Shown here: piece after piece, positions 27,112 through 36,322 of the stretch
Position numbering within the stretch: the first letter of the stretch is position 1
Layout of the letters: every line of letters starts with the position of its first letter
Assembly (NCBI GenBank): GCA_903901045.1
Contig: CAIUPP010000118.1
Location: 16,405-80,404 of the forward strand
From: an uncultured Planctomycetota bacterium
GTDB taxonomy: Bacteria; Planctomycetota; Brocadiia; CAIUPP01
Reading direction: 5' to 3'
Length of the DNA stretch: 64,000 nt
Program-made: the position numbers and the translations under genes
Notes under the pieces: model-generated
The model's input: only the letters and a program-made list of their open reading frames with translations
Told to the model about the DNA's origin: nothing
The model's database searches: none

Positions 27112-27141
27112 TTGCAGCTTTCTCTCCGCGGGGGCTATAAT
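27112..27141 (+). promoter_or_regulatory. Sigma70-like promoter for the lptB-like gene
   Basis: TTGCAG (27112-27117) and TATAAT (27136-27141) have an 18-base spacer; the -10 matches consensus and lies 30 bases before the ATG. Confidence 0.6.
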
Positions 27142-27170
27142 GGCGCTACGCATTTTTGGAAGAGGCCGAG

Positions 27171-27914
27171 ATGAACCTGCTGGAAGTAAAAGATCTGCGC
27201 AAGACCTACAACCGCCGCGAAGTGGTGAAGGGGGTCAGCTTCAACGTCACCGCGGGGGAGATCGTGGGACTGCTCGGCCAGAACGGCGCGGGCAAGACGA
27301 CGGCCTTCCGCATGACGATGGGGATGATCAGCCGCGACGGCGGGGCGATTTTCTTCCAGGGGGAGGATGTCAGCGGCCTGCCGATGTATCAGCGCGCGCG
27401 CCGGGGGATGGGGTACCTGTCGCAGGAGCCCTCGGTGTTCACGCGGCTGTCGGTGGCCGATAACGTGATGGCGATTCTGGAAACGCTGCGCCTTTCGCGC
27501 GCCGAGCGCAAGAAGCGCCTGGGGGAACTGCTCGACCGGCTGGGGCTGACCCGCCTGTCCAAGTCCAAGGCGTTCACTCTCTCCGGCGGCGAGCGCCGCC
27601 GCCTGGAGATTACCCGCGCCATGGTGACCGACCCGCGCCTGATCCTCCTGGACGAGCCGTTCAGCGGCGTGGACCCCAAGGCGGTGAACGAAATCCAGGA
27701 GATCATCCTGCAACTGCGCTCCATCGGGATCGGCATTCTGCTCACCGACCACAACGTCCACGATACGCTGAGCGTGACGGACCGCTCCTACATCATCAGC
27801 GACGGGCGCATTGAGGCCAGCGGCACCCCCGAGGAGTTGCTCTCCAACGCCCGCGCCCGCGAGCTGTACTTCGGGGACAAGCTCCAGATCGACCATATCG
27901 TGCGGAACCGATAG
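27171..27914 (+). CDS. lptB: ABC transporter ATPase, LptB-like
   Basis: LptB powers extraction of lipopolysaccharide from the inner membrane in the LptBFG complex. The 247-residue ATPase starts at ATG 27171 (MNLLEVKDLRKTY) after GGAAGAGG. It has Walker A GLLGQNGAGKTT, the Q-loop YLSQEPSVFTRLSV, the signature LSGGERRRLEITRAM, Walker B LILLDEPFSGVDPKAV, and the switch His in LTDHNVHDTLSVTDR. The E-P-S-V-F-R-like loop, GVDP and NVRET-like segment, and the C-terminal YFGDKLQID, are typical of LptB rather than LivF/LivG. No lptA, lptC or rpoN flanks it, which is unlike proteobacteria, so the name rests on sequence alone. Confidence 0.8.
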   Translation: MNLLEVKDLRKTYNRREVVKGVSFNVTAGEIVGLLGQNGAGKTTAFRMTMGMISRDGGAIFFQGEDVSGLPMYQRARRGMGYLSQEPSVFTRLSVADNVMAILETLRLSRAERKKRLGELLDRLGLTRLSKSKAFTLSGGERRRLEITRAMVTDPRLILLDEPFSGVDPKAVNEIQEIILQLRSIGIGILLTDHNVHDTLSVTDRSYIISDGRIEASGTPEELLSNARARELYFGDKLQIDHIVRNR

Positions 27915-27925
27915 GGCCTTCTCAC

Positions 27926-28137
27926 CACGGAGGCACGGAGAACGGCATTCAAAGGTAACGACAACGAACTTCATCCACAGATGAACGCAGATGCGCACTG
28001 ACAAGAAAACGCCATACCTCCGTTGTCATATCTCCTGGCTTCGTTCGTTCTCTGCGTCCTCTGTGTCTCTGCGGTGAAAGTCGTTGTTGTTGCTCTCACG
28101 ACGCCGTTCTCCGTGCCTCCGTGTCTCCGTGGTGAAC
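27926..28137. repeat. Nested family F/G inverted repeats
   Basis: The outer arms ccacggaggcacggagaacg (27926) and gttctccgtgcctccgtgtc (28106) enclose family G pieces (atccacagatgaacgcagat) and a second pair. It fills the gap between the lptB-like and flippase genes, which may still be cotranscribed. Confidence 0.75.
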
Positions 28138-28171
28138 TTCCGCTGATTTCTCTCACGGACGCCAACAACCG

Positions 28172-29716
28172 ATGACCTCGCCTCGTGGCGCCGAACTGAT
28201 CGCGCAGGACCGGAGCCGGCTGCTGGGCAGCGTGAGCCTGGCGCTGTTCGGCCAGGGAGCCGCGTTCGCCTTCGGCCTGCTCTGCATGGTGCTGACCGTG
28301 CGGCTGCTGGGGCCGGAGAACTACGGCCGGCTGGCGATGTTCTTCCTCATCCTCGCCGTGCTCTCGCAGCTGCTGGTCTCCTGGCCCAACATGGGGCTGG
28401 TGCGCTTCGGGCGCGAAGAGCTGGCGGAGCGCGGCGCGGCGGCGGCGAGCTTCTGGGCGCGCGCGGTGATCTTCCTGGCCACCCTCCTGCTGGCGGCGGG
28501 CCTGCTCTGGATCTTCCGCGGGCCGCTGGAGCGATACCTGGGGCTGGGCTTCGCTCCGCACTTCCTGCTGCTGGCCTACCTGGCGCTCAACGAGGCGATT
28601 GCCCTCTGCCGCGCTCTCTTCCAAACCGTCAGCCGTTTCCGCTCCTATGCGCTCAGCAACTCGCTGGTGCGGTTGTTCATTCTCACCGGCCTGACGTTGC
28701 TGTACCTCCTGCTCTCTCGATCAGGCAAGCCGGCCGGGGCGGCGGTGGTTCTGGAGGTGCACGTCGCGGCGTTGACCGCGGTGACGCTGGTCTGCCTGAC
28801 GCTGCTGCCCTGGAGCCGGTTGAAGCCGCCGGGACTGAACACGGCGCAGGCGCGCCGGATGCTGAGCTACTCCTGGCCGCTGATGCTGGGCGGGCTTTCC
28901 GTGCTGGTGGTGGACTGGGTGGACCTGGCGGTGATCAAGCATTTCCGCAGCGGGGCGGAGGTGGGTCTGTACGCCGTGGCATACCAGCCGGTGACGGTGC
29001 TTTCCCAGTTGCGCGTGGCCGTCATTGCGGCGCTGCTGCCGCTGCTGATCTCCATGGGGATCGAGAAGCGCCACGAATCGCTGACCTGGTTCCTCGACGA
29101 CGCCGCGCCGCAGGCGGCGTGGGGCATCGGGCTGTGCTGCACGGTGGCGGCGGGGCTGGCAGAACTGATTCCGCCGGTGCTGGGCGAGAAGTTCGCCCCC
29201 TCCATCGTCCCCGCGCAAGTGCTGATGGCGGGGGTCGCCTTCTCCATGTTCGGGGCGATCCAGACGGCCGTGGCGCAGGCATTCGACAAATTGCGCGCCG
29301 CGGCGGCGGTGCTTATCGCGCTGGCGCTGTTCAACACGGCGGGAGATCTGCTGCTGGTGCCGGTGATCGGCATCCTGGGCGCGGCCATCGCCACCACCGC
29401 GGCGTTCGCAATCAGCGGGCTGCTTTACTTCCCGGTCCTGAACGCCATCGAGCCGCTGCGCTCGGGCGCTTCCGGCAGACGCTACCTCGCGCTGGCGGGC
29501 CTCCTGCCCGCCCTCCTGTTCGCCATTCTGGCGGTCCTCCTGAACAACCCCGCCCAGCGGCTGATCGCCTGCGCCGCGGTGCTCCTGGTCGCCCTGCTGG
29601 CGGCGAAATGGATCGGCGTGTTCAAGCGCGCGACGATGGACAGAATGGAGCGCGTGCAGATGCCCGGCTGGGCAAGGGAAGGATTGAGGAAGTTCTACGC
29701 CATCCTGGGGCGATAG
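28172..29716 (+). CDS. Polysaccharide biosynthesis flippase (Wzx/MATE-like)
   Basis: The 514-residue integral membrane protein of the polysaccharide biosynthesis (MVF/MOP) superfamily probably flips lipid-linked sugars. About 12-14 helices are apparent, starting with LLGSVSLALFGQGAAFAFGL and the family signature VRLLGPENYGRLAMFF. Later segments include SYSWPLMLGGLSVLVVDWVD and YAVAYQPVTVLSQ, followed by LGAAIATTAAFAISGLLYFP. The ATG at 28172 lacks a strong ribosome site. The glycosyltransferases at 36808 and 39312 could belong to the same surface-glycan pathway, though they are 7 kb away. Confidence 0.88.
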   Translation: MTSPRGAELIAQDRSRLLGSVSLALFGQGAAFAFGLLCMVLTVRLLGPENYGRLAMFFLILAVLSQLLVSWPNMGLVRFGREELAERGAAAASFWARAVIFLATLLLAAGLLWIFRGPLERYLGLGFAPHFLLLAYLALNEAIALCRALFQTVSRFRSYALSNSLVRLFILTGLTLLYLLLSRSGKPAGAAVVLEVHVAALTAVTLVCLTLLPWSRLKPPGLNTAQARRMLSYSWPLMLGGLSVLVVDWVDLAVIKHFRSGAEVGLYAVAYQPVTVLSQLRVAVIAALLPLLISMGIEKRHESLTWFLDDAAPQAAWGIGLCCTVAAGLAELIPPVLGEKFAPSIVPAQVLMAGVAFSMFGAIQTAVAQAFDKLRAAAAVLIALALFNTAGDLLLVPVIGILGAAIATTAAFAISGLLYFPVLNAIEPLRSGASGRRYLALAGLLPALLFAILAVLLNNPAQRLIACAAVLLVALLAAKWIGVFKRATMDRMERVQMPGWAREGLRKFYAILGR

Positions 29717-29781
29717 GTCCAACAGAGCCATTGCATTTCAACGGCGCATTGCCCGCGATCGACGTTCTCTGCGCTATGGCG

Positions 29782-30606
29782 TCACGCCTTGTGCCGCCGT
29801 TCTTCGCCGGGCGGATGGCCGGTGATCTGGCGGAAGACGCGGTAGAAATGCGACAGGTCTTCGAACCCCGACTCGAAGCAGACCGTGGCGATCTGCGCGT
29901 CGCTTTCCCGCAGCAACGTTTGGGCCTTCTCAACGCGCTTGCGGCTCAGGAACTGCACGAAGCTCGCGTCGAACTGTCTGCGAAACCCATCACTGAAGCT
30001 GCGTACGCTCATCCCCGCCAGGTGGGCCGCCTGCGGCAGAGACCAGGGCTCGTAAACGCGCGAGGCGATGTATCCCCCCGCCTCGCGAATGCGCTTTGCG
30101 CTGGAATGCTCCGCAGCCGATGGTTGCGCCTGCCGCGACCGCCGCATGACCACCAGCAACTCCGCGATGGTCGCCGGGATGAGGAACTCCTTGCCGGGCA
30201 GGTCGTGTGACTGCTCATGCAGCGCCTGGCGCAGAAGTCGGCGCACCTCGACGGTCCCCTGACGGGAAATGGTCATGTGCCGGGGCGCGGACCGTGAAGA
30301 GGCCTCCAACAGCGTGGCGCACTGCTGCGCCATGCTTCCGCCCAAATACAGGACAAACAGCACCAACGGCGCTCGCGGCTCGTCCGACACATGATGCTTG
30401 ACCCCCGCCGGCAGCAGGAGGATGTCATTCTCCCTGAGGTGGAAGCCGGCCGCCGCCGCAGCGCAACTTCCCTCGCCGGCCACCGGAACCAGAAGGGAGA
30501 GACAATTGTGGCTGTGCGGGGGCATCGAGAACCCGGATTCGTGCCGCGATTCCTGCACCAGCGCCTGGAAGGAGGGAAGGCTGATCGGCGCTATTCCTGC
30601 GCGCAT
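29782..30606 (-). CDS. AraC family transcriptional regulator
   Basis: The 274-residue regulator has an N-terminal cupin ligand domain (MPPHSHNCLSLLVPVAGEGS, with DILLLPAGVKHHV, the typical H-x-H cupin metal or ligand site) and two C-terminal helix-turn-helix motifs of AraC type (LPQAAHLAGMSVRSFSDGFR and IATVCFESGFEDLSHFYRVF, ending in HPPGE). The start ATG 30606 has GGAG spaced nine bases; an ATG at 30672 is an alternative. It is divergent from the redox operon at 30795-36276, with 188 bases between, so it probably controls that operon in response to a small carbohydrate-like or aromatic ligand. Confidence 0.88.
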   Translation of the reverse strand: MRAGIAPISLPSFQALVQESRHESGFSMPPHSHNCLSLLVPVAGEGSCAAAAAGFHLRENDILLLPAGVKHHVSDEPRAPLVLFVLYLGGSMAQQCATLLEASSRSAPRHMTISRQGTVEVRRLLRQALHEQSHDLPGKEFLIPATIAELLVVMRRSRQAQPSAAEHSSAKRIREAGGYIASRVYEPWSLPQAAHLAGMSVRSFSDGFRRQFDASFVQFLSRKRVEKAQTLLRESDAQIATVCFESGFEDLSHFYRVFRQITGHPPGEERRHKA

Positions 30607-30794
30607 CCGGATACTCCATCGAGAGAAGGAGGGCGTCACGTCGTCTCGTGGGGGCCATTGTAGATTGCCCAAAGTGGCAATTCAACGCTGCCGGAAAGCC
30701 CAAGAACCGGAATCCGGGATGCGCTAGCATAATAAGCGAACTATTTCCGGCGGCTCAGCGGCCGGATTCCTGAGACTTGTGGGAGATTGCAGCC
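30607..30794. promoter_or_regulatory. Divergent control region between AraC gene and redox operon
   Basis: 188 bp holding both promoters and presumably the AraC sites. A short inverted motif attgcccaaagtggcaat is seen at 30664-30681, and a possible -10 (TATTTC or ATAATA near 30730). Sites are not proven. Confidence 0.45.
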
Positions 30795-33410
30795 GTGGTT
30801 GGCATGGAAGTGACCGATCTGCGCGCGCTGGCGCAGTCGCTTGGCGTCAAGATCGAGCTCTCTGAAGACACCAGCGTCCTGGCCCAGCCGGTCAAGGTGG
30901 GGCCGTTCACCGCGCCGAACTCACTGGCGGTGCATCCGATGGAGGGATGCGACGCCGACGCACAGGGCCGTCCGGAGGAGCTGACGCTGCGCCGCTACGA
31001 GCGTTTCGCCGGAGGAGGCGCCGGGTTGCTGTGGGCCGAGGCCATCGCCGTCGTCCCCGAAGGCCGCGCCAATCCCAGGCAGCTATGGATTAACCCGGAA
31101 AGCCGACCGGCGTTCACCGCCATGGTGGAGATGATGCGGTCGGTTGCCGCGCGAAATTTCGGGGAAGGCCATCGCCCGATCATCGTCGCGCAGTTGACCC
31201 ACTCCGGGCGCTACTCGCGCCCCATCGCCAAGCCGCACCCGCTGATCCCTCAGCGCGACCCCTACCGCGACGCGAGAATCAAACTGCCGAAGGATTGGCC
31301 CGTTCTGGCCGATGACTACCTGGACCAGCTTCAGGAAAAGTACGTCGAAGCGGCCGCCCTGGCCTTTGACGCGGGCTTCGACGCGGTGGATATCAAAGCC
31401 TGCCACGGCTATCTCATCAATGAACTCTTCGCATGCCACCAGCGTCCCGGCAAGTACGGCGGCTCCTTCGAGAACCGCACGCGCTTCCTGCTCGAGGTGA
31501 TTGACCGCATTCACAACCGCCTCGGCCAGGACAAAATGGTCGTCACTCGGATGGGCTGCTTCGACGGCATCCCCCACCCCTACGGCTGGGCGGTGGACAA
31601 GGGCGATGCATCCAGGCCGGACCTGACCGAGCCGAAGAAGCTCGTCGAGCAGTTGGTCCGGCGCGGCGTGCCGATGGTCAACGTGACCATCGCAAATCCC
31701 TACTACAACCCGCATTACAACCGCCCCTTCAACGAGCCGGTCGCGGGGCAGAGCCCCTCGCCCGAACACCCGCTGGTCGGCGTGGAACGCATCACGCGCG
31801 TTCATGGGGAAATGCAGAAGAGCTTCCCCCAGGTCGCCATCGTCGGCACAGGGTATAGCTGGCTTCGCACCTGGATGCCCTTCGTCGCCGCCGCGGCGAA
31901 GAAGAACGGTCTGGCCACGTTCATCGGCGGCGGACGCCTCGCCTTCGCCTATCCGGACTTCGCGCGCGACATCGTGCAGGGCCGCGGCCTCGATCCCAAC
32001 AAGGTCTGCGTGGCCTGCAGCGGCTGCACGCAGATCATGCGCGACGGAGGCCGGGCGGGCTGCGTTGTGCGCGACAATGCTATCTATGGGCCGATCTTCC
32101 GGCATGGGCGCATGAGCAACCGCGACAACCTCGCGCGCCTGGCCGCCTCCTGCCGCCAGTGCCGCGATTCCACCTGCCGCATGGGCTGCCCTGCCGGAAT
32201 GAACATTCCGCAATTCATCAAGCTGTTTCTTGACGGCGACGACCGGGCCGCGTATGAGGTCATGCGCGAGTCGAACATCTTCCCGGAAGTCTGCGCCTGG
32301 CTCTGCCCCGTCGAGCAGCAGTGCCAGGGACACTGCCTGGCGAAAGTCATCGGCGATGGCCCCCTCCCCATCGCGGACATCCAGCGCTATCTGGCCGAGC
32401 AGGCCAACCGCAACGGCTGGTCGCGGCTGCGCATTCCGGAGAAGCCGCTCGGCAGACGCGTTGCGATTATCGGCGCCGGGCCGGCCGGTCTCGCCTGCGC
32501 GGCGAAACTGATCGAAGCGGGAGTCCATGTCACCCTCTTCGACAAGAGCAGTGATCGAGGCGGCATGATCGCCTCCGTGATCCCCGCCGACCGCCAGAGT
32601 TCGGCGCTTGGCAATGAGATCGCCGCCATCTTCAAGGACCTCCCCGAGGAGCGCGCCTCTTTCCTCTTCGGCCGGGCGATCGGGGAGAACTTCACCCTCG
32701 ACGACGTGCTCCGGCAGGGGTTCGACGCGGTCTTCATCGGCATGGGCCTCTCGCAGTCCAGCGGCGAGGCCGGCAGCCGCCGTCTCAAGGGGCTCTGGAG
32801 CGCGCTGAAGTTCCTCAGCGCCGCGAAGAAAGCGCCGTCGATGGACCTGTCGGGGCAGACCGTCGCCGTCATCGGCGGCGGGAACACCGCCATGGACGCC
32901 GCCTCCGCCGCGCGCAAACTCGGCGCGAAGGACGTCTACCTCATCTACCGCCGCTCCTTCGAGCAGATGCCCGCGTGGCCCGCCGAGCGCGACCGCGCCC
33001 TGAACGCCGGGGTCCATTTCCTCATTCTCACCCAGCAACTCGACTACCTCGAAAAGGAGGGCCGCATCGCCGGGATCAAGCTTTGCCCGACGCGGCTCGG
33101 CGCGCCGGACGCCTCCGGACGCCGCGCACCCGAGGCGCAGCCCTTGGACTGCTACACCCTCGATCTGGACGACGTTGTCGAGGCCATCGGCCAGCAGGCG
33201 CCGGTGGAACTCGCTCAGGCGCTTCCGGATGTCGAGCTGGCGAAGGGACTCATCAAGCTCCGGAAGGGGTCGTATCGGACTTCGCGCGAGAGGGTCTTCG
33301 CCGGGGGCGACCTGGTCCACGGCGCTTCCACGGTCGTCGCCGCCGTCGCCGATGGGATGCGCGCGGCGGCTGAAATCACTGAAATGTTGAAAGGAAACCG
33401 CCATGATTGA
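30795..33410 (+). CDS. Fused Old Yellow Enzyme-type and GltD-type iron-sulfur flavoprotein
   Basis: The large oxidoreductase (871 residues) begins with an FMN-binding OYE/NADH:flavin oxidoreductase barrel (about 1-400) with VHPMEGCDAD, VAQLTHSGRYS and the family motif AFDAGFDAVDIKACHGYL. The 4Fe-4S motif CVACSGCTQIMRDGGRAGC follows, as in dienoyl-CoA reductase and trimethylamine dehydrogenase. Unlike those, a further Cys-rich block CRQCRDSTCRMGCPAG...CAWLCPVEQQCQGHC, the GltD-type 4Fe-4S domain, precedes the FAD (VAIIGAGPAGLACAAKL) and NAD(P) (VAVIGGGNTAMDAASAARKL) sites. It should carry FMN, FAD and about three iron-sulfur clusters. The start is uncertain: GTG 30795 has TGGGAGA upstream, ATG 30804 and TTG 30777 are alternatives. 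It overlaps the SDR gene by 8 bases. Confidence 0.85.
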   Translation: MVGMEVTDLRALAQSLGVKIELSEDTSVLAQPVKVGPFTAPNSLAVHPMEGCDADAQGRPEELTLRRYERFAGGGAGLLWAEAIAVVPEGRANPRQLWINPESRPAFTAMVEMMRSVAARNFGEGHRPIIVAQLTHSGRYSRPIAKPHPLIPQRDPYRDARIKLPKDWPVLADDYLDQLQEKYVEAAALAFDAGFDAVDIKACHGYLINELFACHQRPGKYGGSFENRTRFLLEVIDRIHNRLGQDKMVVTRMGCFDGIPHPYGWAVDKGDASRPDLTEPKKLVEQLVRRGVPMVNVTIANPYYNPHYNRPFNEPVAGQSPSPEHPLVGVERITRVHGEMQKSFPQVAIVGTGYSWLRTWMPFVAAAAKKNGLATFIGGGRLAFAYPDFARDIVQGRGLDPNKVCVACSGCTQIMRDGGRAGCVVRDNAIYGPIFRHGRMSNRDNLARLAASCRQCRDSTCRMGCPAGMNIPQFIKLFLDGDDRAAYEVMRESNIFPEVCAWLCPVEQQCQGHCLAKVIGDGPLPIADIQRYLAEQANRNGWSRLRIPEKPLGRRVAIIGAGPAGLACAAKLIEAGVHVTLFDKSSDRGGMIASVIPADRQSSALGNEIAAIFKDLPEERASFLFGRAIGENFTLDDVLRQGFDAVFIGMGLSQSSGEAGSRRLKGLWSALKFLSAAKKAPSMDLSGQTVAVIGGGNTAMDAASAARKLGAKDVYLIYRRSFEQMPAWPAERDRALNAGVHFLILTQQLDYLEKEGRIAGIKLCPTRLGAPDASGRRAPEAQPLDCYTLDLDDVVEAIGQQAPVELAQALPDVELAKGLIKLRKGSYRTSRERVFAGGDLVHGASTVVAAVADGMRAAAEITEMLKGNRHD

Positions 33411-34200
33411 GAGACCCGTCGCGCTCGTCACTGGGGCCAGCCGCGGAATCGGCAGGGCCATCGCGCTCGAACTGGCCCGCCTCGGCTACGATGTGGCGAT
33501 TAGCCATTTCGACTTCGCCCCCGATGGCAAGCCGGATGAGTCCGCCGCGCAGCAGACCCTGCGCGACCTCGCCGCCGCCGGCGCACGCTGCTCGGCGCTG
33601 CGGGCCGACGTGAGCAATCCGGAGGACCGGCGCAAGCTTGTGGATCTCACGCGCAGCCAATTCGGCCGCTGCGACTTCCTGATGAACAACGCCGGGGTCG
33701 CCCCCCTCAAGCGCACGGACATCCTCGAAGCCACCGAAGAGAGCTTCGACCGCGTGCTCAAGATCAACCTCAAGGGGCCGTACTTCCTCACCCAGCTCGT
33801 CGCCAACTGGATGGTGCAGCAGAGGAAGGAGCATCCCGGGCGCGCGTTCCGCATCTGCAACACCGCCTCCATGTCCTCCTACACCAGCTCCACGGGGCGC
33901 GGCGAGTACTGCATCAGCAAGGCGGGCGTCAGCATGGCCACGATGCTCTGGGCCGACCGGCTGGCGGAGTTCAACATCGGCGTCTTCGAGGTGCGCCCCG
34001 GCATCATCGCCACCGACATGACCTCCACGGTCAAGGAGAAGTACGACAAGCTGATCGCCGAGGGGCTCACCCCCACTAAACGCTGGGGGCAGGCCGAGGA
34101 CGTGGCCCGGGCCGTCGGCGCGATTGCCGAAGGGCGGCTCGACTTCTCGACCGGTCAGGTCATCAACGTCGATGGCGGCTTTCATCTCAGGCGGCTCTAA
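33403..34200 (+). CDS. Short-chain dehydrogenase/reductase (3-oxoacyl-ACP reductase-like)
   Basis: The 265-residue SDR has the NAD(P) motif TGASRGIGRAIALELA, NNAG, Ser in NTASMSSYTS, and the catalytic Y-x-x-x-K as EYCISKAG. The end VINVDGGFHLRRL is typical of classical SDRs. The substrate is unknown: sequence resembles FabG/glucose dehydrogenase-like members. It starts at ATG 33403, overlapping the OYE fusion gene, and is followed 18 bases later by an FAD flavoprotein gene, so the three work in one pathway. The likely role is oxidation of a hydroxyl group on the operon's substrate. Confidence 0.88.
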   Translation: MIERPVALVTGASRGIGRAIALELARLGYDVAISHFDFAPDGKPDESAAQQTLRDLAAAGARCSALRADVSNPEDRRKLVDLTRSQFGRCDFLMNNAGVAPLKRTDILEATEESFDRVLKINLKGPYFLTQLVANWMVQQRKEHPGRAFRICNTASMSSYTSSTGRGEYCISKAGVSMATMLWADRLAEFNIGVFEVRPGIIATDMTSTVKEKYDKLIAEGLTPTKRWGQAEDVARAVGAIAEGRLDFSTGQVINVDGGFHLRRL

Positions 34201-34218
34201 GCACGAAATGGAGAACCC

Positions 34219-36276
34219 ATGATCCCGCAGACACAGTTCAAACTCAATGACAAGGTGAGCATCCCCGTCTATCGCCTCAACACCGTCGTGCTGGGAGCCG
34301 GCGCGGCGGGGATGAATTGCGCCGTGCACCTGTGCGAGTTCCTGGCGGCCCGGGGCGTCGCCCGCCCGCAGGACCGCATCGCCATCGTGACGGCGGGGCG
34401 CGGGCTGGGCGCATCGCGCATGAGCGGTTCGGACAAGCAGACCTATTACAAGATGGGCACCAGCCCCGCCGTGGCCGATTCCGCGCTGGAGTTCATCAAG
34501 TCCCTGACCGCCGCAGGCTGCATGCACGGCGACCTGGCGCTCGCCGAGGGGGAAAATTCGCTGCGCGAGTTCTACCACCTCGTGCAGGCGGGCGTTCCCT
34601 TTCCGCATGACCCCGAAGGAGCCTATATCGGCTACAAGACCGATCACGATCCCTTCGAGCGCGCCACCTCCGCCGGACCCAAGACCAGCAAATTCATGAG
34701 CGAATGCCTGGAAGCGCAGGCTCAGCGGTACGGCCTCCGCCTCTTCGACCGGCAGGAGGCCGTCCACTTCCTGACCAGCCGCCACGAAGGACAGCGCCGG
34801 ATCGTCGGCATTGTCACCATCGACCGGCGCAGGCTGAAGGAGGCGGGCTTCGGACTCACCCTCTTCCTGGCGCAGAACGTCGTCCTCGCCGCGGGCGGGC
34901 CGGGCGCACTGTTCGAGGTCAGCGTCTATCCGCTCGGGCAGATGGGAGTGCATGGGTTGGCCTTCAAGGCCGGGCTGCGCGCGGCGAACATGACCGAATG
35001 GCAGTTCGGCCTCGCCTCGACGAAGTTCCGCTGGAATGTGTCGGGGACGTACATGCAGGCCGTGCCGCGCATTTTCTCCACCGACAAACGCGGACGCGAC
35101 GAGCGCGATTTCCTCACCCCCCACTTCCCGACGATGTCCAGGATGGCGACGGACATCTTCCTCAAGGGCTACCAATGGCCTTTCGACGCTCAGCGCGTGA
35201 TGGACTACAAGTCCTCGTTGATTGACGTCCTCGTGACGCACGAAACGCGCGGACTGGGCCGCCGGGTCTATCTCGACTTCCGCGAGAACCCCAGGCCGGG
35301 CCCGAATATGAAGCCGTTCGACCTGAACGAGTTGGAACCCGAAGCGCTGACCTACCTGCAGCGCAATGGCGCAATGCAGTCGCTGCCCATCGAGCGCCTC
35401 GCGCACATGAACCAGCCCGCCATCGACATCTACTCCGAGCATGGGATTGATATCGCCCGGGAGCCGCTGGAGATCGACGTCTGCGCGCAGCACCATAACG
35501 GCGGATTCGCCGTGGACAAATGGTGGCAGTCCTCCATCCCGCACACCTTCGTCGTCGGCGAAATGGCCGGCACGCACGGCGTCAAGCGGCCCGGCGGGTC
35601 GGCGCTGAATTCCGGCCAGGTGGGCGGGCTGCGCGCCGCAGAGTACATCGCGAATGTCTACGGAGGAGAGTTGGCCGACGAGAAGTTCCTCGGCGATGAG
35701 CAGAAGGAGCAACTCGCCGCCCTCCACGACCGGCTCGGACGGCTCAACTCCGGGCAGGAGGAGGGCGTGTCTCCGAAGAAGGCCATTGAGTCCATCCAGC
35801 GCCGCAGCACGCTCGCGGCCGCACACCTGCGCGAGCGCGGCACCGTCGAGCGCGCGCTGGCGGAAGCGCGCGAATCCTATGCCCGTCTCTCACAAGGCGG
35901 CTTCAAGAGGGCGAATCGTTCGGATATCGTTGCCGCCGTTCAGGCGCAGCATCTTGCGCTGACGCAGATTGCGCTGCTGGAAGCGTTGCTGGATTACATG
36001 CGGCGCGACGGCGGCAGCAGAGGGTCGTACATGGTGATGTGCGGGCAGGGGACGGTCATCAAGCCGGACCTCGTCTGCCCCTGGACGCAGACGCCGTACA
36101 GCTTCATCCCGGAAAACGAGGAGCTGCGTCAGAGCGTCGCCGAGATTGAACTGGTGGACGCCGAGCGCTCCGCGTTCCGCATCACCCAGGTTCCGCCCCG
36201 CCCCATTCCGCGCCGCGACGTCCCCTTTGAGAAAATGTGGGGGCAGTTCCGGCAGGGGCGCATATTTCAGGACTGA
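34219..36276 (+). CDS. FAD-dependent oxidoreductase (fumarate reductase/succinate dehydrogenase flavoprotein-like)
   Basis: The 685-residue flavoprotein starts at ATG 34219 with GGAGAACC before it. The FAD motif is VVLGAGAAGMNCAVHL at about 21-36. Other features of the flavoprotein family are VVLAAGGPGALFEV, a segment RPGGSALNSGQVGGLRAAEY that binds the FAD at the C-terminal side of the fold, and AGTHGVKRPGGSALN. A helical C-terminal domain follows (about 500-600), as in SdhA/NadB. The dienoyl or fumarate substrate residues cannot be assigned. Length and insertions differ from SdhA, and no iron-sulfur or membrane subunit is adjacent. It presumably takes electrons from or gives electrons to the OYE fusion in the same operon. 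Confidence 0.82.
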   Translation: MIPQTQFKLNDKVSIPVYRLNTVVLGAGAAGMNCAVHLCEFLAARGVARPQDRIAIVTAGRGLGASRMSGSDKQTYYKMGTSPAVADSALEFIKSLTAAGCMHGDLALAEGENSLREFYHLVQAGVPFPHDPEGAYIGYKTDHDPFERATSAGPKTSKFMSECLEAQAQRYGLRLFDRQEAVHFLTSRHEGQRRIVGIVTIDRRRLKEAGFGLTLFLAQNVVLAAGGPGALFEVSVYPLGQMGVHGLAFKAGLRAANMTEWQFGLASTKFRWNVSGTYMQAVPRIFSTDKRGRDERDFLTPHFPTMSRMATDIFLKGYQWPFDAQRVMDYKSSLIDVLVTHETRGLGRRVYLDFRENPRPGPNMKPFDLNELEPEALTYLQRNGAMQSLPIERLAHMNQPAIDIYSEHGIDIAREPLEIDVCAQHHNGGFAVDKWWQSSIPHTFVVGEMAGTHGVKRPGGSALNSGQVGGLRAAEYIANVYGGELADEKFLGDEQKEQLAALHDRLGRLNSGQEEGVSPKKAIESIQRRSTLAAAHLRERGTVERALAEARESYARLSQGGFKRANRSDIVAAVQAQHLALTQIALLEALLDYMRRDGGSRGSYMVMCGQGTVIKPDLVCPWTQTPYSFIPENEELRQSVAEIELVDAERSAFRITQVPPRPIPRRDVPFEKMWGQFRQGRIFQD

Positions 36277-36322
36277 CGAAACCTGAAGAGTTGAGTTCCC
36301 TATCGTTCAAAGGAGTGAAGCC

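Noticed and set aside
31083..33461. A 792-codon minus-strand frame
   Set aside because: Antisense shadow of the OYE-GltD fusion gene.
33376..35826. An 816-codon minus-strand open frame
   Set aside because: Opposes the SDR and FAD flavoprotein genes, which have full motif sets; no motif in the antisense translation.
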